Shown piece after piece: positions 1-4,989 of a stretch of 5,069 nucleotides of DNA. Numbering within the stretch: the stretch's first letter is position 1; the number at the start of each line of letters is the position of its first letter. The position numbers and the translations under genes are program-made. The notes below the pieces were generated by a model. The model had not been told where the DNA came from. It saw only the letters and a program-made list of their open reading frames with translations, and did no database searches. Location: contig PCWC01000060.1 in assembly GCA_002787175.1 (NCBI GenBank), positions 1,793 through 6,861 of the forward strand. Reading direction: 5' to 3'. Source of the stretch: Parcubacteria group bacterium CG11_big_fil_rev_8_21_14_0_20_39_22 (GTDB lineage: Bacteria > Patescibacteriota > Minisyncoccia > Phycocordibacterales > GCA-002787175).

Positions 1-18
1 ATCATATCATAAAATTGT
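1..18. repeat. Left copy of a border inverted repeat (partner 4972-4989)
   Basis: Bases 1-18 match the minus strand of 4989-4972 at 16 of 18 positions (shared core TATCATAA then ATTGT). Read outward, both copies carry an extended -10-like word: TGaTATGAT here on the minus strand, and TGaTATAAT at the right end on the plus strand. The copy touches the window edge, so its full extent is unknown. The sequence is AT-rich and the similarity may be shared promoter sequence rather than a mobile-element end. Confidence 0.35.
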
Positions 19-60
19 CTCGGCCATTTCTTTTGCTATGTGGTTGTCCAAGTCTAAAGG

Positions 61-79
61 GGATGCACCCTCGGCATCC
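61..79. repeat. Small inverted repeat (hairpin 1)
   Basis: GGATGC at 61-66 pairs with GCATCC at 74-79 across a 7-nt loop. No T-run follows on either strand, so it does not look like a terminator. Confidence 0.5.
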
Positions 80-125
80 GCCTCGGGCATTTCCGCTATG
101 GCTACTCGCGCCTAGGTGCCTATGT

Positions 126-140
126 GTGGGCTTTGCCCAC
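126..140. repeat. Small inverted repeat (hairpin 2)
   Basis: GTGGGC at 126-131 and GCCCAC at 135-140 form a perfect 6-bp stem with a TTT loop. No flanking T-run is present. Confidence 0.55.
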
Positions 141-147
141 GCTTCTT

Positions 148-171
148 GGGGAGAGGAAACTTCCTCTCCCC
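148..171. repeat. 11-bp near-contiguous inverted repeat (hairpin 3)
   Basis: GGGGAGAGGAA at 148-158 is perfectly complementary to TTCCTCTCCCC at 161-171 with only two bases (AC) between. It could form a cruciform or hairpin. No T-run follows on either strand. Confidence 0.65.
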
Positions 172-177
172 GGGTCG

Positions 178-216
178 GGCGATGTATTCCTCGAGTACGA
201 GGAATACACCCTCGCC
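178..216. repeat. Long bulged hairpin (hairpin 4)
   Basis: TGTATTCCTCG at 183-193 pairs perfectly with CGAGGAATACA at 198-208 around an AGTA loop. The stem continues with GGCGA at 178-182 and TCGCC at 212-216 after a 3-nt CCC bulge at 209-211. This gives 16 pairs in 39 bases, the strongest local fold in the window. It lacks a U-tract, so it may be a structured RNA element or protein-binding repeat rather than a terminator. Confidence 0.65.
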
Positions 217-279
217 ATCCCCACTCTACGCTTTGCATATTTATGTTAGTGGTGTCGCTTTCGCTACTGAACTTCTGTG

Positions 280-291
280 AGTTATATAACT
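280..291. repeat. 12-bp perfect palindrome AGTTATATAACT
   Basis: The sequence equals its own reverse complement. Its GTTAT/ATAAC halves are the same words found in the operator-like repeats upstream of the controller gene (4976-4995), but with no spacer here. It could be a chance AT-rich palindrome or a protein site. Confidence 0.4.
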
Positions 292-385
292 TCGGCGCTC
301 ATCCTTTAGCCATGGACGCTCATAGCGGAAATGCCCGAGGCGGAATACAAATGCGCTTGACCCACCCTCCCGTTCGCGCGCACGC

Positions 386-423
386 AAAACCCCGCTCGTA
401 AGGACAAAAGGGGTGCGAGCGGG
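386..423 (-). terminator. Probable rho-independent terminator of the M1-OLD operon
   Basis: Read on the minus strand, five bases after the TAG stop of the OLD gene, CCCGCTCG (423-416) pairs with CGAGCGGG (398-391). The loop is 17 nt, and the stem is followed by G and then four T residues (389-386). Position and GC-rich stem fit an intrinsic terminator. The loop is long and the T-tract short, so it may be weak. Confidence 0.5.
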
Positions 424-428
424 ACTCC

Positions 429-2060
429 CTAGATACTTTTTACAGCATTCAAAACAAAATCAATCTCCGTTTTCTTTTCAGCTTCGGTTCCAGTTACTGC
501 AAATCCTTTTGAGTTATTTCCACTAAATGTCTCTCCTTTCTCGTTCAGAAAATCCATTATATCTGGGCGGGATAGCAAAAAGATATTTTGCTTCTGTAGG
601 TCTGATTTTTTACTTTCAAAATCCATTTTATATGTATTGAAATTTTTTCTATGCCATTCTTTATCTTGCTTATCACCATTTTTTAAATGTTTTACTAAAT
701 CACTATTTATATAATCAACATCAAAAACAAAAGCTGATTTTATATCAAAAATACTACAAAGTTTTTTAAACAACTCTGCATCTTTACATCCACCAAGAAA
801 ATACAAATCCTCAAGTAGCTCTCCAAAATTATTACTCTCGCAATACAATGATAATCTTTCTATATCAGTAACACCCTCAAGAAAAATTGCTTTACCAGAA
901 AAAAATATATCTCGGTGGTGAAAGAAGAAAACTCTATTTTCTTTTATTTCTTTTAATTCTTGTTTTGTATCTGTAAAAACTTCTATTCCATTTGAGTTTT
1001 TAAATCGTAAGACATTGCCAACAAGAGAGGGTTCAATAAAATAAGGTGAATGAGTAGATACAAAAACCTGCCTACTTTTAGAAATTTCTAAAAGTGCATT
1101 CAATAACTTCTTTTGTGCTTGTGGGTGCAGACAAACTTCTGGTTCATCAATAAAGAGATAAACTGGTTTTAATACTTTATCATTATCCTTATTTTCACTT
1201 AATTTTTCGGCATATACTTGCAAAAGAGCGAGTGCCACAGATCTCTGCATTCCAGTCCCTTTTTCTTCCATATAAGTTTCCTCACCATCGTGGACTTTTA
1301 TTTTAGTATTTTTGAAAAAAGAATCTACTTTCGGTTCATCAAAATGAAAAGAGATTTTTGCTTCACCAAACTGCTCAAGAAAGATTTTTTGAGTCTTTTC
1401 CTCTATCTCTTTGAGTTTTGCTTTTAAGCCAGTTTTCTCATCATTAAATGTATTATGGAAATTCTTTTTGAATCCAATATACTCATCAGTTTCTTCAAAA
1501 TCTTGAACAATTTCTCTAAGTAAATTTCCACATATTGTGGTCGCACCAAATTTAACGGCATCGTTCGGATTAGTGTCTGCCCATACAAAATTTAGCTCAA
1601 AAAGTTTTTTCATTGGGGCATCAATACCAGTTTCGTTTTTAAATTCAAGTTTTGTATTATCCCAAAATTTAACCTCTTTCAAATTAGCAGATGACCTAAT
1701 TATTTTTATATGCTCGATATCATTTTCTTTATACACATACTTTTTAAAAGTGTCTTTCTTGTTATCTTGAGAAAAATTATCAATAATTTCTGTTATTCCG
1801 CCAGAGAAAGTTAATTCAACCTCAATTTCTTCGTTAGAGTTTTTATTATTCTTTAAATCAGAGATATTTTGAGTAGAGGAAATTGAATTTCGTAAAAAAT
1901 CAATCGCTTCAAACATCGTAGATTTTCCAGAATTATTTTTCCCAACAAGAATATTCAAGCCACTACCCAAATTTTTGCCATCAGGAATATGAAAAGATAT
2001 TTCTTTATCAGAATTTCCAAAACATTTTAAATTCTTTATTTTTATATCCTTAATAATCAT
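429..2060 (-). CDS. OLD-family AAA ATPase with C-terminal TOPRIM nuclease domain
   Basis: A 543-residue predicted ATP-dependent DNA nuclease or sensor of the overcoming-lysogenization-defect (OLD) type. The N-terminal half is an ABC/SMC-like ATPase. The start IKIKNLKCFG leads into Walker A GKNNSGKST (40-48), a signature-like GTGMQRSVALALL (268-280), Walker B YLFIDEPEVCLHP (301-313, with D305 and E306) and the switch histidine in VSTHSP (His337). A helical, charged insert lies around 185-232. From about 390 there is a TOPRIM-like domain: FLEGVTD (393-399, acidic E395) and FDVDY (446-450, D447 and D449), then LLSRPDIMDFL (495-505). These acids would bind divalent metal for nicking or cutting. 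The length is near that of GajA of Gabija, but no GajB-like helicase is in the window, so I call only the family. It lies 24 bp behind M1 on the same strand and is probably co-transcribed. The ATG at 2060 has no Shine-Dalgarno, only A/T-rich DNA. Its role within the R-M system is inferred from context. Confidence 0.88.
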   Translation of the reverse strand: MIIKDIKIKNLKCFGNSDKEISFHIPDGKNLGSGLNILVGKNNSGKSTMFEAIDFLRNSISSTQNISDLKNNKNSNEEIEVELTFSGGITEIIDNFSQDNKKDTFKKYVYKENDIEHIKIIRSSANLKEVKFWDNTKLEFKNETGIDAPMKKLFELNFVWADTNPNDAVKFGATTICGNLLREIVQDFEETDEYIGFKKNFHNTFNDEKTGLKAKLKEIEEKTQKIFLEQFGEAKISFHFDEPKVDSFFKNTKIKVHDGEETYMEEKGTGMQRSVALALLQVYAEKLSENKDNDKVLKPVYLFIDEPEVCLHPQAQKKLLNALLEISKSRQVFVSTHSPYFIEPSLVGNVLRFKNSNGIEVFTDTKQELKEIKENRVFFFHHRDIFFSGKAIFLEGVTDIERLSLYCESNNFGELLEDLYFLGGCKDAELFKKLCSIFDIKSAFVFDVDYINSDLVKHLKNGDKQDKEWHRKNFNTYKMDFESKKSDLQKQNIFLLSRPDIMDFLNEKGETFSGNNSKGFAVTGTEAEKKTEIDFVLNAVKSI

Positions 2061-2084
2061 TTTTTATAAAAATAAATATATGTT

Positions 2085-3152
2085 TTATTTACAAACCACA
2101 TAATGCAAATATTCTAAAGTTTTATTTGCACTAAAATCTCGGTTTTCATCTTTATCAGCTTTGAATCTATTATATTCCTGTGTAAAATATCCATATTTTC
2201 CTCTTGAACCCATTATTTCTTTTATATCGTCTAGTGTCATAAGTCCTTCATTGTTATAACTTAGGAAAATATATTTTTGTTTTGCATTAAGAATTAAATC
2301 CGAAAAAGCTTTTTTTACTTGTGTCCTAGAGCAATAAAGTGATTTTTGACTTTGGTATTCCCTCAATCCTGTTTTTCCGTGAATTTTAGGATTATCATAT
2401 TTTGCAACTGTTTCTAATAGGTGATAATTTGTTGCATATTGTCGTTGGTTATATGGAGGATCAAGATATAAAATATCTCCCTCAATTTTTCCTACAATTT
2501 TATTTATATCTTCATTAAACACTTCGTGTTCTTGATCATTTATTATTAACTCTGCTGGTTTTAAGACAAATGGTATTTGAGCAGTTTTCTTTAGTTGTTT
2601 TAAAAATGCACCATAAACTGAAGCCGTGTTTGCTCGTTTATCAATAGTTTCCAAAAGTGTAGCTAAAAGAAAATAATACTCGTTATCTGTGATTGACTTC
2701 TCATTTTTCCACTCCTCTATTTTCATTCTTATAGCATCACAGCGCATTCCGTTTTCGTCTGAAAAATATTGTCGTTCAAATTCTTGATTTTTTGTTCCAC
2801 CTGAACAATAATTTTTATATATAAATCCTTTTTCTCCTTTTATATTTGAAAGATAATCACAAACAAAATCTTTTCTTTCTGAAATTTCAATATTCCTTAA
2901 TTCAGGAATGGTTTCTAAAATTTTTTCAAATTTCAAAGGTTGATGATTTTCAATATATTGTTTATTTAGAACAAAACTATAGTATTGAATATCGTTTGCA
3001 ATAACTTTGTATCCTTTTCGTTTAAAATAGGTACCAACAGCACCAGTTCCAGCAAATAAATCACAAAAAACTCTTGAATTTTTATCAACCACCTTTTCAA
3101 TAGATTTCTCTAAAAATTCCAACAATGATAATTTGCTACCAATATAATTCAT
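2085..3152 (-). CDS. D12-class (Dam-like) DNA adenine-N6 methyltransferase, M1
   Basis: A 355-residue S-adenosylmethionine-dependent enzyme predicted to methylate adenine N6 and so protect host sites from the neighbouring nuclease. Motif order X-I-IV is that of the alpha/D12 class. The N-terminal NYIGSK (2-7) is motif X. DLFAGTGAVG (31-40) is the AdoMet-binding motif I. The acidic residue in IANDIQ (51-56, D54) fits motif II. YLDPPYNQRQY (229-239) holds the catalytic DPPY. The roughly 190 residues between motif I and DPPY should contain the target-recognition domain, longer than I expect for Dam. YIFLSYNNEG (294-303) follows as a later core strand. The ATG at 3152 is preceded by GGATCT and an extended -10, leaving no room for a ribosome-binding site, so a leaderless mRNA is likely. 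It diverges from R and is followed after 24 bp by the OLD gene. DNA specificity cannot be read from the sequence. Confidence 0.92.
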   Translation of the reverse strand: MNYIGSKLSLLEFLEKSIEKVVDKNSRVFCDLFAGTGAVGTYFKRKGYKVIANDIQYYSFVLNKQYIENHQPLKFEKILETIPELRNIEISERKDFVCDYLSNIKGEKGFIYKNYCSGGTKNQEFERQYFSDENGMRCDAIRMKIEEWKNEKSITDNEYYFLLATLLETIDKRANTASVYGAFLKQLKKTAQIPFVLKPAELIINDQEHEVFNEDINKIVGKIEGDILYLDPPYNQRQYATNYHLLETVAKYDNPKIHGKTGLREYQSQKSLYCSRTQVKKAFSDLILNAKQKYIFLSYNNEGLMTLDDIKEIMGSRGKYGYFTQEYNRFKADKDENRDFSANKTLEYLHYVVCK

Positions 3153-3158
3153 AGATCC

Positions 3159-3167
3159 ATTATAACA
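3159..3167 (-). promoter_or_regulatory. Extended -10 promoter of M1-OLD operon
   Basis: The minus strand reads TGtTATAAT (3167-3159), a perfect extended -10. Only six bases (GGATCT) separate it from the ATG of M1, so transcription should begin at or within a base or so of the A of the start codon. No good -35 is visible, as is common with extended -10 promoters. The complementary word ATAACA (3162-3167) is the same half-site seen in the repeats upstream of the controller gene, so C-protein control is possible. Confidence 0.6.
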
Positions 3168-3191
3168 TATTTACCACGAAACATATAGGAA

Positions 3192-3203
3192 AATATGGAT
3201 ATT
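3192..3203. promoter_or_regulatory. Palindrome AATAT-GG-ATATT in the M1/R divergent region
   Basis: Perfect 5-bp arms (3192-3196 and 3199-3203) flank a GG centre just upstream of the proposed -10 of R. A longer-range pair, ATCCAT (3155-3160) and ATGGAT (3195-3200), spans the intergenic region. The position would suit an operator controlling R, but the AT-rich context makes chance palindromes likely. Confidence 0.25.
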
Positions 3204-3205
3204 CA

Positions 3206-3214
3206 TGGTAAGAT
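3206..3214 (+). promoter_or_regulatory. Putative extended -10 promoter of R
   Basis: TGgTAAGAT is an extended -10 with one mismatch in the hexamer. It ends six bases before the ATG of R, the same spacing as on the M1 side. There is no clear -35 or Shine-Dalgarno. The layout again predicts a leaderless mRNA. Confidence 0.4.
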
Positions 3215-3220
3215 TTCCTT

Positions 3221-3952
3221 ATGTTAAATAATGAACAAATTGGTGTGTCGGCTGAAATTGCGATTGCAGATATTTTCAATATCCCCGTCAATGATCAATA
3301 TCGTAATCGTGGAGTACAAGATATTACAGACACAATAAAACCCATTGTTGCTGATATTTTTAATACAAATAATATTCCATCACCAATCAAACATGCTGCT
3401 GAAAATCAAAACATTATAGATTTTATACTTCAAGATAATAAAACATTATCGGTAAAGACCAACAAACAAAAATTGGGCAAAGCGGCACCACAAAAAATTG
3501 GCCAAGCATCATCAAACACTTGGTATGCGATTTTAGCTGAAAGACTAGGTATTGCATACATACCAACTGCTTACCCAGAAAAAGTAAAACTTTTTAAAAT
3601 AATTGCATTAACAAGGATTGAGGAATTGCTCGGTATTTATTGGGAGTATATGTTTGATTGTGATTTTTTGGTTCACTTTTTTAATATAGTTGATTCTAAT
3701 GACAATCCTACTGCTGATCCAAAATATATAGTAATCAAAAAAACTAGTAGCCCTATTTGGGATCCTGCAAAAATATCATTTACAAAAACAACAGTTGCTG
3801 AATGGAATGAAAGTAATACTGTAAAATATGAATATGATGGTGTAGCGATAGGTGAGTTCCAAGTTCACAATAATAGAGATAACTTCAAATTCCGTTTCAA
3901 TATGGCTGGAATTTATAAACTGATGACAGAAGGTCGTCTTAATTTTTCTTAA
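3221..3952 (+). CDS. Probable type II restriction endonuclease, R (PD-(D/E)XK-like)
   Basis: A 243-residue protein, the only rightward gene, lying between two methyltransferase genes. I do not recognise a named family by sequence. The argument rests on context plus a plausible nuclease core: an N-terminal helix with an acidic residue (SAEIAIADIF, 10-19), then NIIDFIL (64-70, D67) and TLSVKTNKQ (75-83, K79). The D67...S77-x-K79 spacing fits the D-x(n)-(D/E/S/T)xK catalytic hairpin of PD-(D/E)XK enzymes, with Ser in place of the usual Glu. The downstream APQKIGQ segment (89-95) resembles the polar helix that often follows. The C-terminal half (WEYMFDCDF, SSPIWDPAKISF) may carry DNA recognition. 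There is no signal peptide or membrane segment. The ATG at 3221 follows a -10-like box by six bases. The 3' end overlaps the convergent M2 gene by 14 bp with no terminator between. The endonuclease call is probable; the site is unknown. Confidence 0.68.
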   Translation: MLNNEQIGVSAEIAIADIFNIPVNDQYRNRGVQDITDTIKPIVADIFNTNNIPSPIKHAAENQNIIDFILQDNKTLSVKTNKQKLGKAAPQKIGQASSNTWYAILAERLGIAYIPTAYPEKVKLFKIIALTRIEELLGIYWEYMFDCDFLVHFFNIVDSNDNPTADPKYIVIKKTSSPIWDPAKISFTKTTVAEWNESNTVKYEYDGVAIGEFQVHNNRDNFKFRFNMAGIYKLMTEGRLNFS

Positions 3953-4724
3953 AAATAAAGATATACTCGTGTTTGAATATATAGTAATCACTTGATAAGG
4001 CTCGGTATCTCCAAATTCCTTCTTTATTTTGTTTAGCACGATTTCCTGCCATATTTTTTATTATAATACTTTTAAGTGTTAGTCCTAGTTTTTGAGCTTC
4101 ATTCATACAATAAAAACTTAACGGAATCCATTTTCCTGCTTTGTATGCGTCACCAATAACAATAGCTAAATATCTACCGTTATCTAATATCTCAATAGTG
4201 TTTTTAAGCACCTCTGAAAATTTATCCAGAAATTCTTTTAACGATTTTGTATTTGAAAGATCATTTTTTAAATCACTAAATTTTATTATATCTGCATACG
4301 GAGGATGTAAAATTGCTAACTGAATATTTTTCTTTTTGTTATTTTTTAAAATATCTTTAACTCTATCAAAGGTTTCAATTTTTGTACTATCTCCAGTTAT
4401 TAAATTTGAAAAATTATTTTTTGGTTCAAGATTTTTTTGAACATAGTCAATAAGTTTTTTCTGAATATCTATACCTATAAAATTTCGATTCAAGGTTTCT
4501 GATTCATAGGCAGTTGTTCCACTCCCCAAAAATGGATCAAAAATAATTTCGTTCTTTTTTGTGTATCTCAAAATTAATTGATGAGGAATTTGAGGAATAA
4601 AATTTCCGTGATAGAAACCATTATGTTTTCCTGTTTTATCTCGTTCACCAATAATCCAAAGACTATCAGTCCAAATTTCTGAATCTTTCCAATTTTCTAA
4701 ATTTAAATCATTAAAAGTTGGCAT
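3939..4724 (-). CDS. DNA methyltransferase with HPPY motif IV, M2 (N6-adenine or N4-cytosine)
   Basis: A 261-residue amino-methyltransferase. The motif order is X-I-II-III-IV. FIPQIPHQLILRYT (42-55) is motif X. FDPFLGSGTT (62-71) is the AdoMet-binding motif I. GIDI (84-87) is motif II, GDS (111-113) motif III, and LHPPY (139-143) the catalytic motif IV. The C-terminal HEYIFIFKK (252-260) resembles the last core strand of beta-class enzymes, so the protein looks like a circularly permuted (gamma-like) arrangement without a large C-terminal recognition domain. The first motif IV position is His (codon CAT) instead of the usual Asp, Asn or Ser, so whether it makes m6A or m4C cannot be judged. 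It starts at an ATG 5 bp behind the stop of C, with no Shine-Dalgarno (AATAAATTTT), so translation is probably coupled to C. With M1 it makes two modification enzymes for one nuclease, which suits an asymmetric site or a DpnII-like pair. Confidence 0.85.
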   Translation of the reverse strand: MPTFNDLNLENWKDSEIWTDSLWIIGERDKTGKHNGFYHGNFIPQIPHQLILRYTKKNEIIFDPFLGSGTTAYESETLNRNFIGIDIQKKLIDYVQKNLEPKNNFSNLITGDSTKIETFDRVKDILKNNKKKNIQLAILHPPYADIIKFSDLKNDLSNTKSLKEFLDKFSEVLKNTIEILDNGRYLAIVIGDAYKAGKWIPLSFYCMNEAQKLGLTLKSIIIKNMAGNRAKQNKEGIWRYRALSSDYYIFKHEYIFIFKKN

Positions 4725-4729
4725 AAAAT

Positions 4730-4936
4730 TTATTTTACAAGTTCATCGATAGAAACTTTTACTGCTTTCGCTAATTTTGCGATAGTTGCAAGTGTTGGAT
4801 TTGTTTTTCCATTTTCTATTGTGCTTATAAATCCTCGGCTAACGCCGAGTTCTTTTGCTATATCTCCTTGCGATATTTTTTTATTGGTTCTGATTCGTTT
4901 TAAATTTAAACCAAGTTTTGTGGATTCATTTTGCAT
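4730..4936 (-). CDS. Controller (C) protein of the R-M system, XRE/Cro-family HTH regulator
   Basis: A 68-residue helix-turn-helix protein, the usual size of R-M controller proteins. The HTH_3 core runs from about residue 9 to 64: LGLNLKRIRTNKKISQ, then the DNA-binding helices DIAKELGVSRGFISTIENG (25-43), then NPTLATIAKLAKAVKV and IDELVK. It should bind DNA as a dimer and autoregulate. I chose the ATG at 4936 over an in-frame GTG at 4945 because that GTG directly abuts the TATAAT box and would lie upstream of the transcript. No Shine-Dalgarno precedes the ATG, and the predicted start of transcription is only a few bases before it, so the mRNA is leaderless or nearly so, as reported for some C genes. 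It precedes M2 by 5 bp in the same operon. It could instead be a general XRE regulator, but the context strongly favours a C protein. Confidence 0.87.
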   Translation of the reverse strand: MQNESTKLGLNLKRIRTNKKISQGDIAKELGVSRGFISTIENGKTNPTLATIAKLAKAVKVSIDELVK

Positions 4937-4945
4937 TATCCACAC

Positions 4946-4975
4946 ATTATATCGCGTTGTTATAGTATATCACAA
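4946..4975 (-). promoter_or_regulatory. Promoter of the C-M2 operon
   Basis: On the minus strand a -35-like TTGTGA (4975-4970) and a perfect -10 TATAAT (4951-4946) are separated by 18 bp. Transcription should start near 4939, about three bases before the ATG of C at 4936. Confidence 0.65.
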
Positions 4976-4989
4976 TGTTATGATATAAT
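4972..4989. repeat. Right copy of the border inverted repeat (partner 1-18)
   Basis: This copy is in inverted orientation to bases 1-18 with 16 of 18 matches. It coincides with part of the controller operator region and with the outward extended -10, so function could explain the sequence without invoking mobility. Confidence 0.35.
4981..4989 (+). promoter_or_regulatory. Outward-facing extended -10 promoter
   Basis: The plus strand reads TGaTATAAT, a perfect extended -10, pointing right, away from the R-M genes. It lies in the spacer of operator-like repeat 1, so a bound C dimer would block it. Transcription would start near 4996. The downstream gene, if any, is mostly outside the window. 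Confidence 0.4.

Larger units (their letters stand above)
66..220 (+). repeat. Direct repeat pair CACCCTCGSCATCC
   Basis: CACCCTCGGCATCC at 66-79 recurs as CACCCTCGCCATCC at 207-220, 13 of 14 identical. Each copy overlaps a hairpin, suggesting that parts of this border arose by duplication of a repeat unit. Confidence 0.5.
77..344. repeat. 24-bp perfect inverted repeat, arms 220 bp apart
   Basis: The left arm at 77-100 (core CCTCGGGCATTTCC) is exactly the reverse complement of 321-344 (core GGAAATGCCCGAGG). The arms enclose 220 bp containing three of the four local hairpins and a 12-bp palindrome. No transposase lies between them. The arms could be two copies of a dispersed genomic repeat in opposite orientation, ends of a miniature non-autonomous element, or one large folded RNA. 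The match is directly visible; its meaning is open. Confidence 0.8.
1..428. other. GC-rich non-coding left border, rich in hairpins
   Basis: I see no convincing gene in this stretch of more than 400 bases. It is much richer in G and C than the five genes that follow and is packed with inverted repeats, itemised separately. Long open frames exist on both strands (15-401 forward; 2-238 reverse), but their peptides are rich in Pro, Arg, His, Gly and Cys, show no recognisable domain, and are largely readings of the repeats. The only function I can support is a terminator for the leftward operon at its right edge. It is most likely intergenic DNA of the host at the edge of the R-M insertion. Confidence 0.55.

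Noticed and set aside
148..216. Hairpins as intrinsic terminators
   Set aside because: Neither hairpin 148-171 nor 178-216 has a T-run after it on either strand.
15..401. Long forward open frame of 128 codons in the left border
   Set aside because: Its peptide is mostly a translation of inverted and direct repeats, has no recognisable domain, and competes with an open frame on the other strand (2-238). GC-rich DNA with few stops explains it.
1..428. CRISPR array in the repeat-rich border
   Set aside because: The repeats are few, inverted or unequally spaced, with no regular repeat-spacer pattern and no cas gene.
1218..1427. Forward open frames inside the OLD gene (also 1537-1770)
   Set aside because: They are antisense to well-supported motifs of the OLD protein, with Phe/Ser/Leu-rich peptides typical of the complement of an AT-rich gene.
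429..2060. Calling the ATPase GajA of a Gabija system, or a PARIS component
   Set aside because: The OLD ATPase-TOPRIM layout fits GajA in general, but there is no GajB-type helicase or separate AriB-like protein in the window.
3776..4039. Leftward open frame across the R/M2 junction
   Set aside because: It overlaps two supported genes in other frames and shows no domain.
4141..4323. Forward open frame inside M2
   Set aside because: It is antisense to the conserved motif IV region of M2.
4937..4945. Upstream GTG start for the controller gene
   Set aside because: The GTG directly follows the TATAAT -10, so it would normally not be in the mRNA. The ATG at 4936 fits the promoter and the family start.
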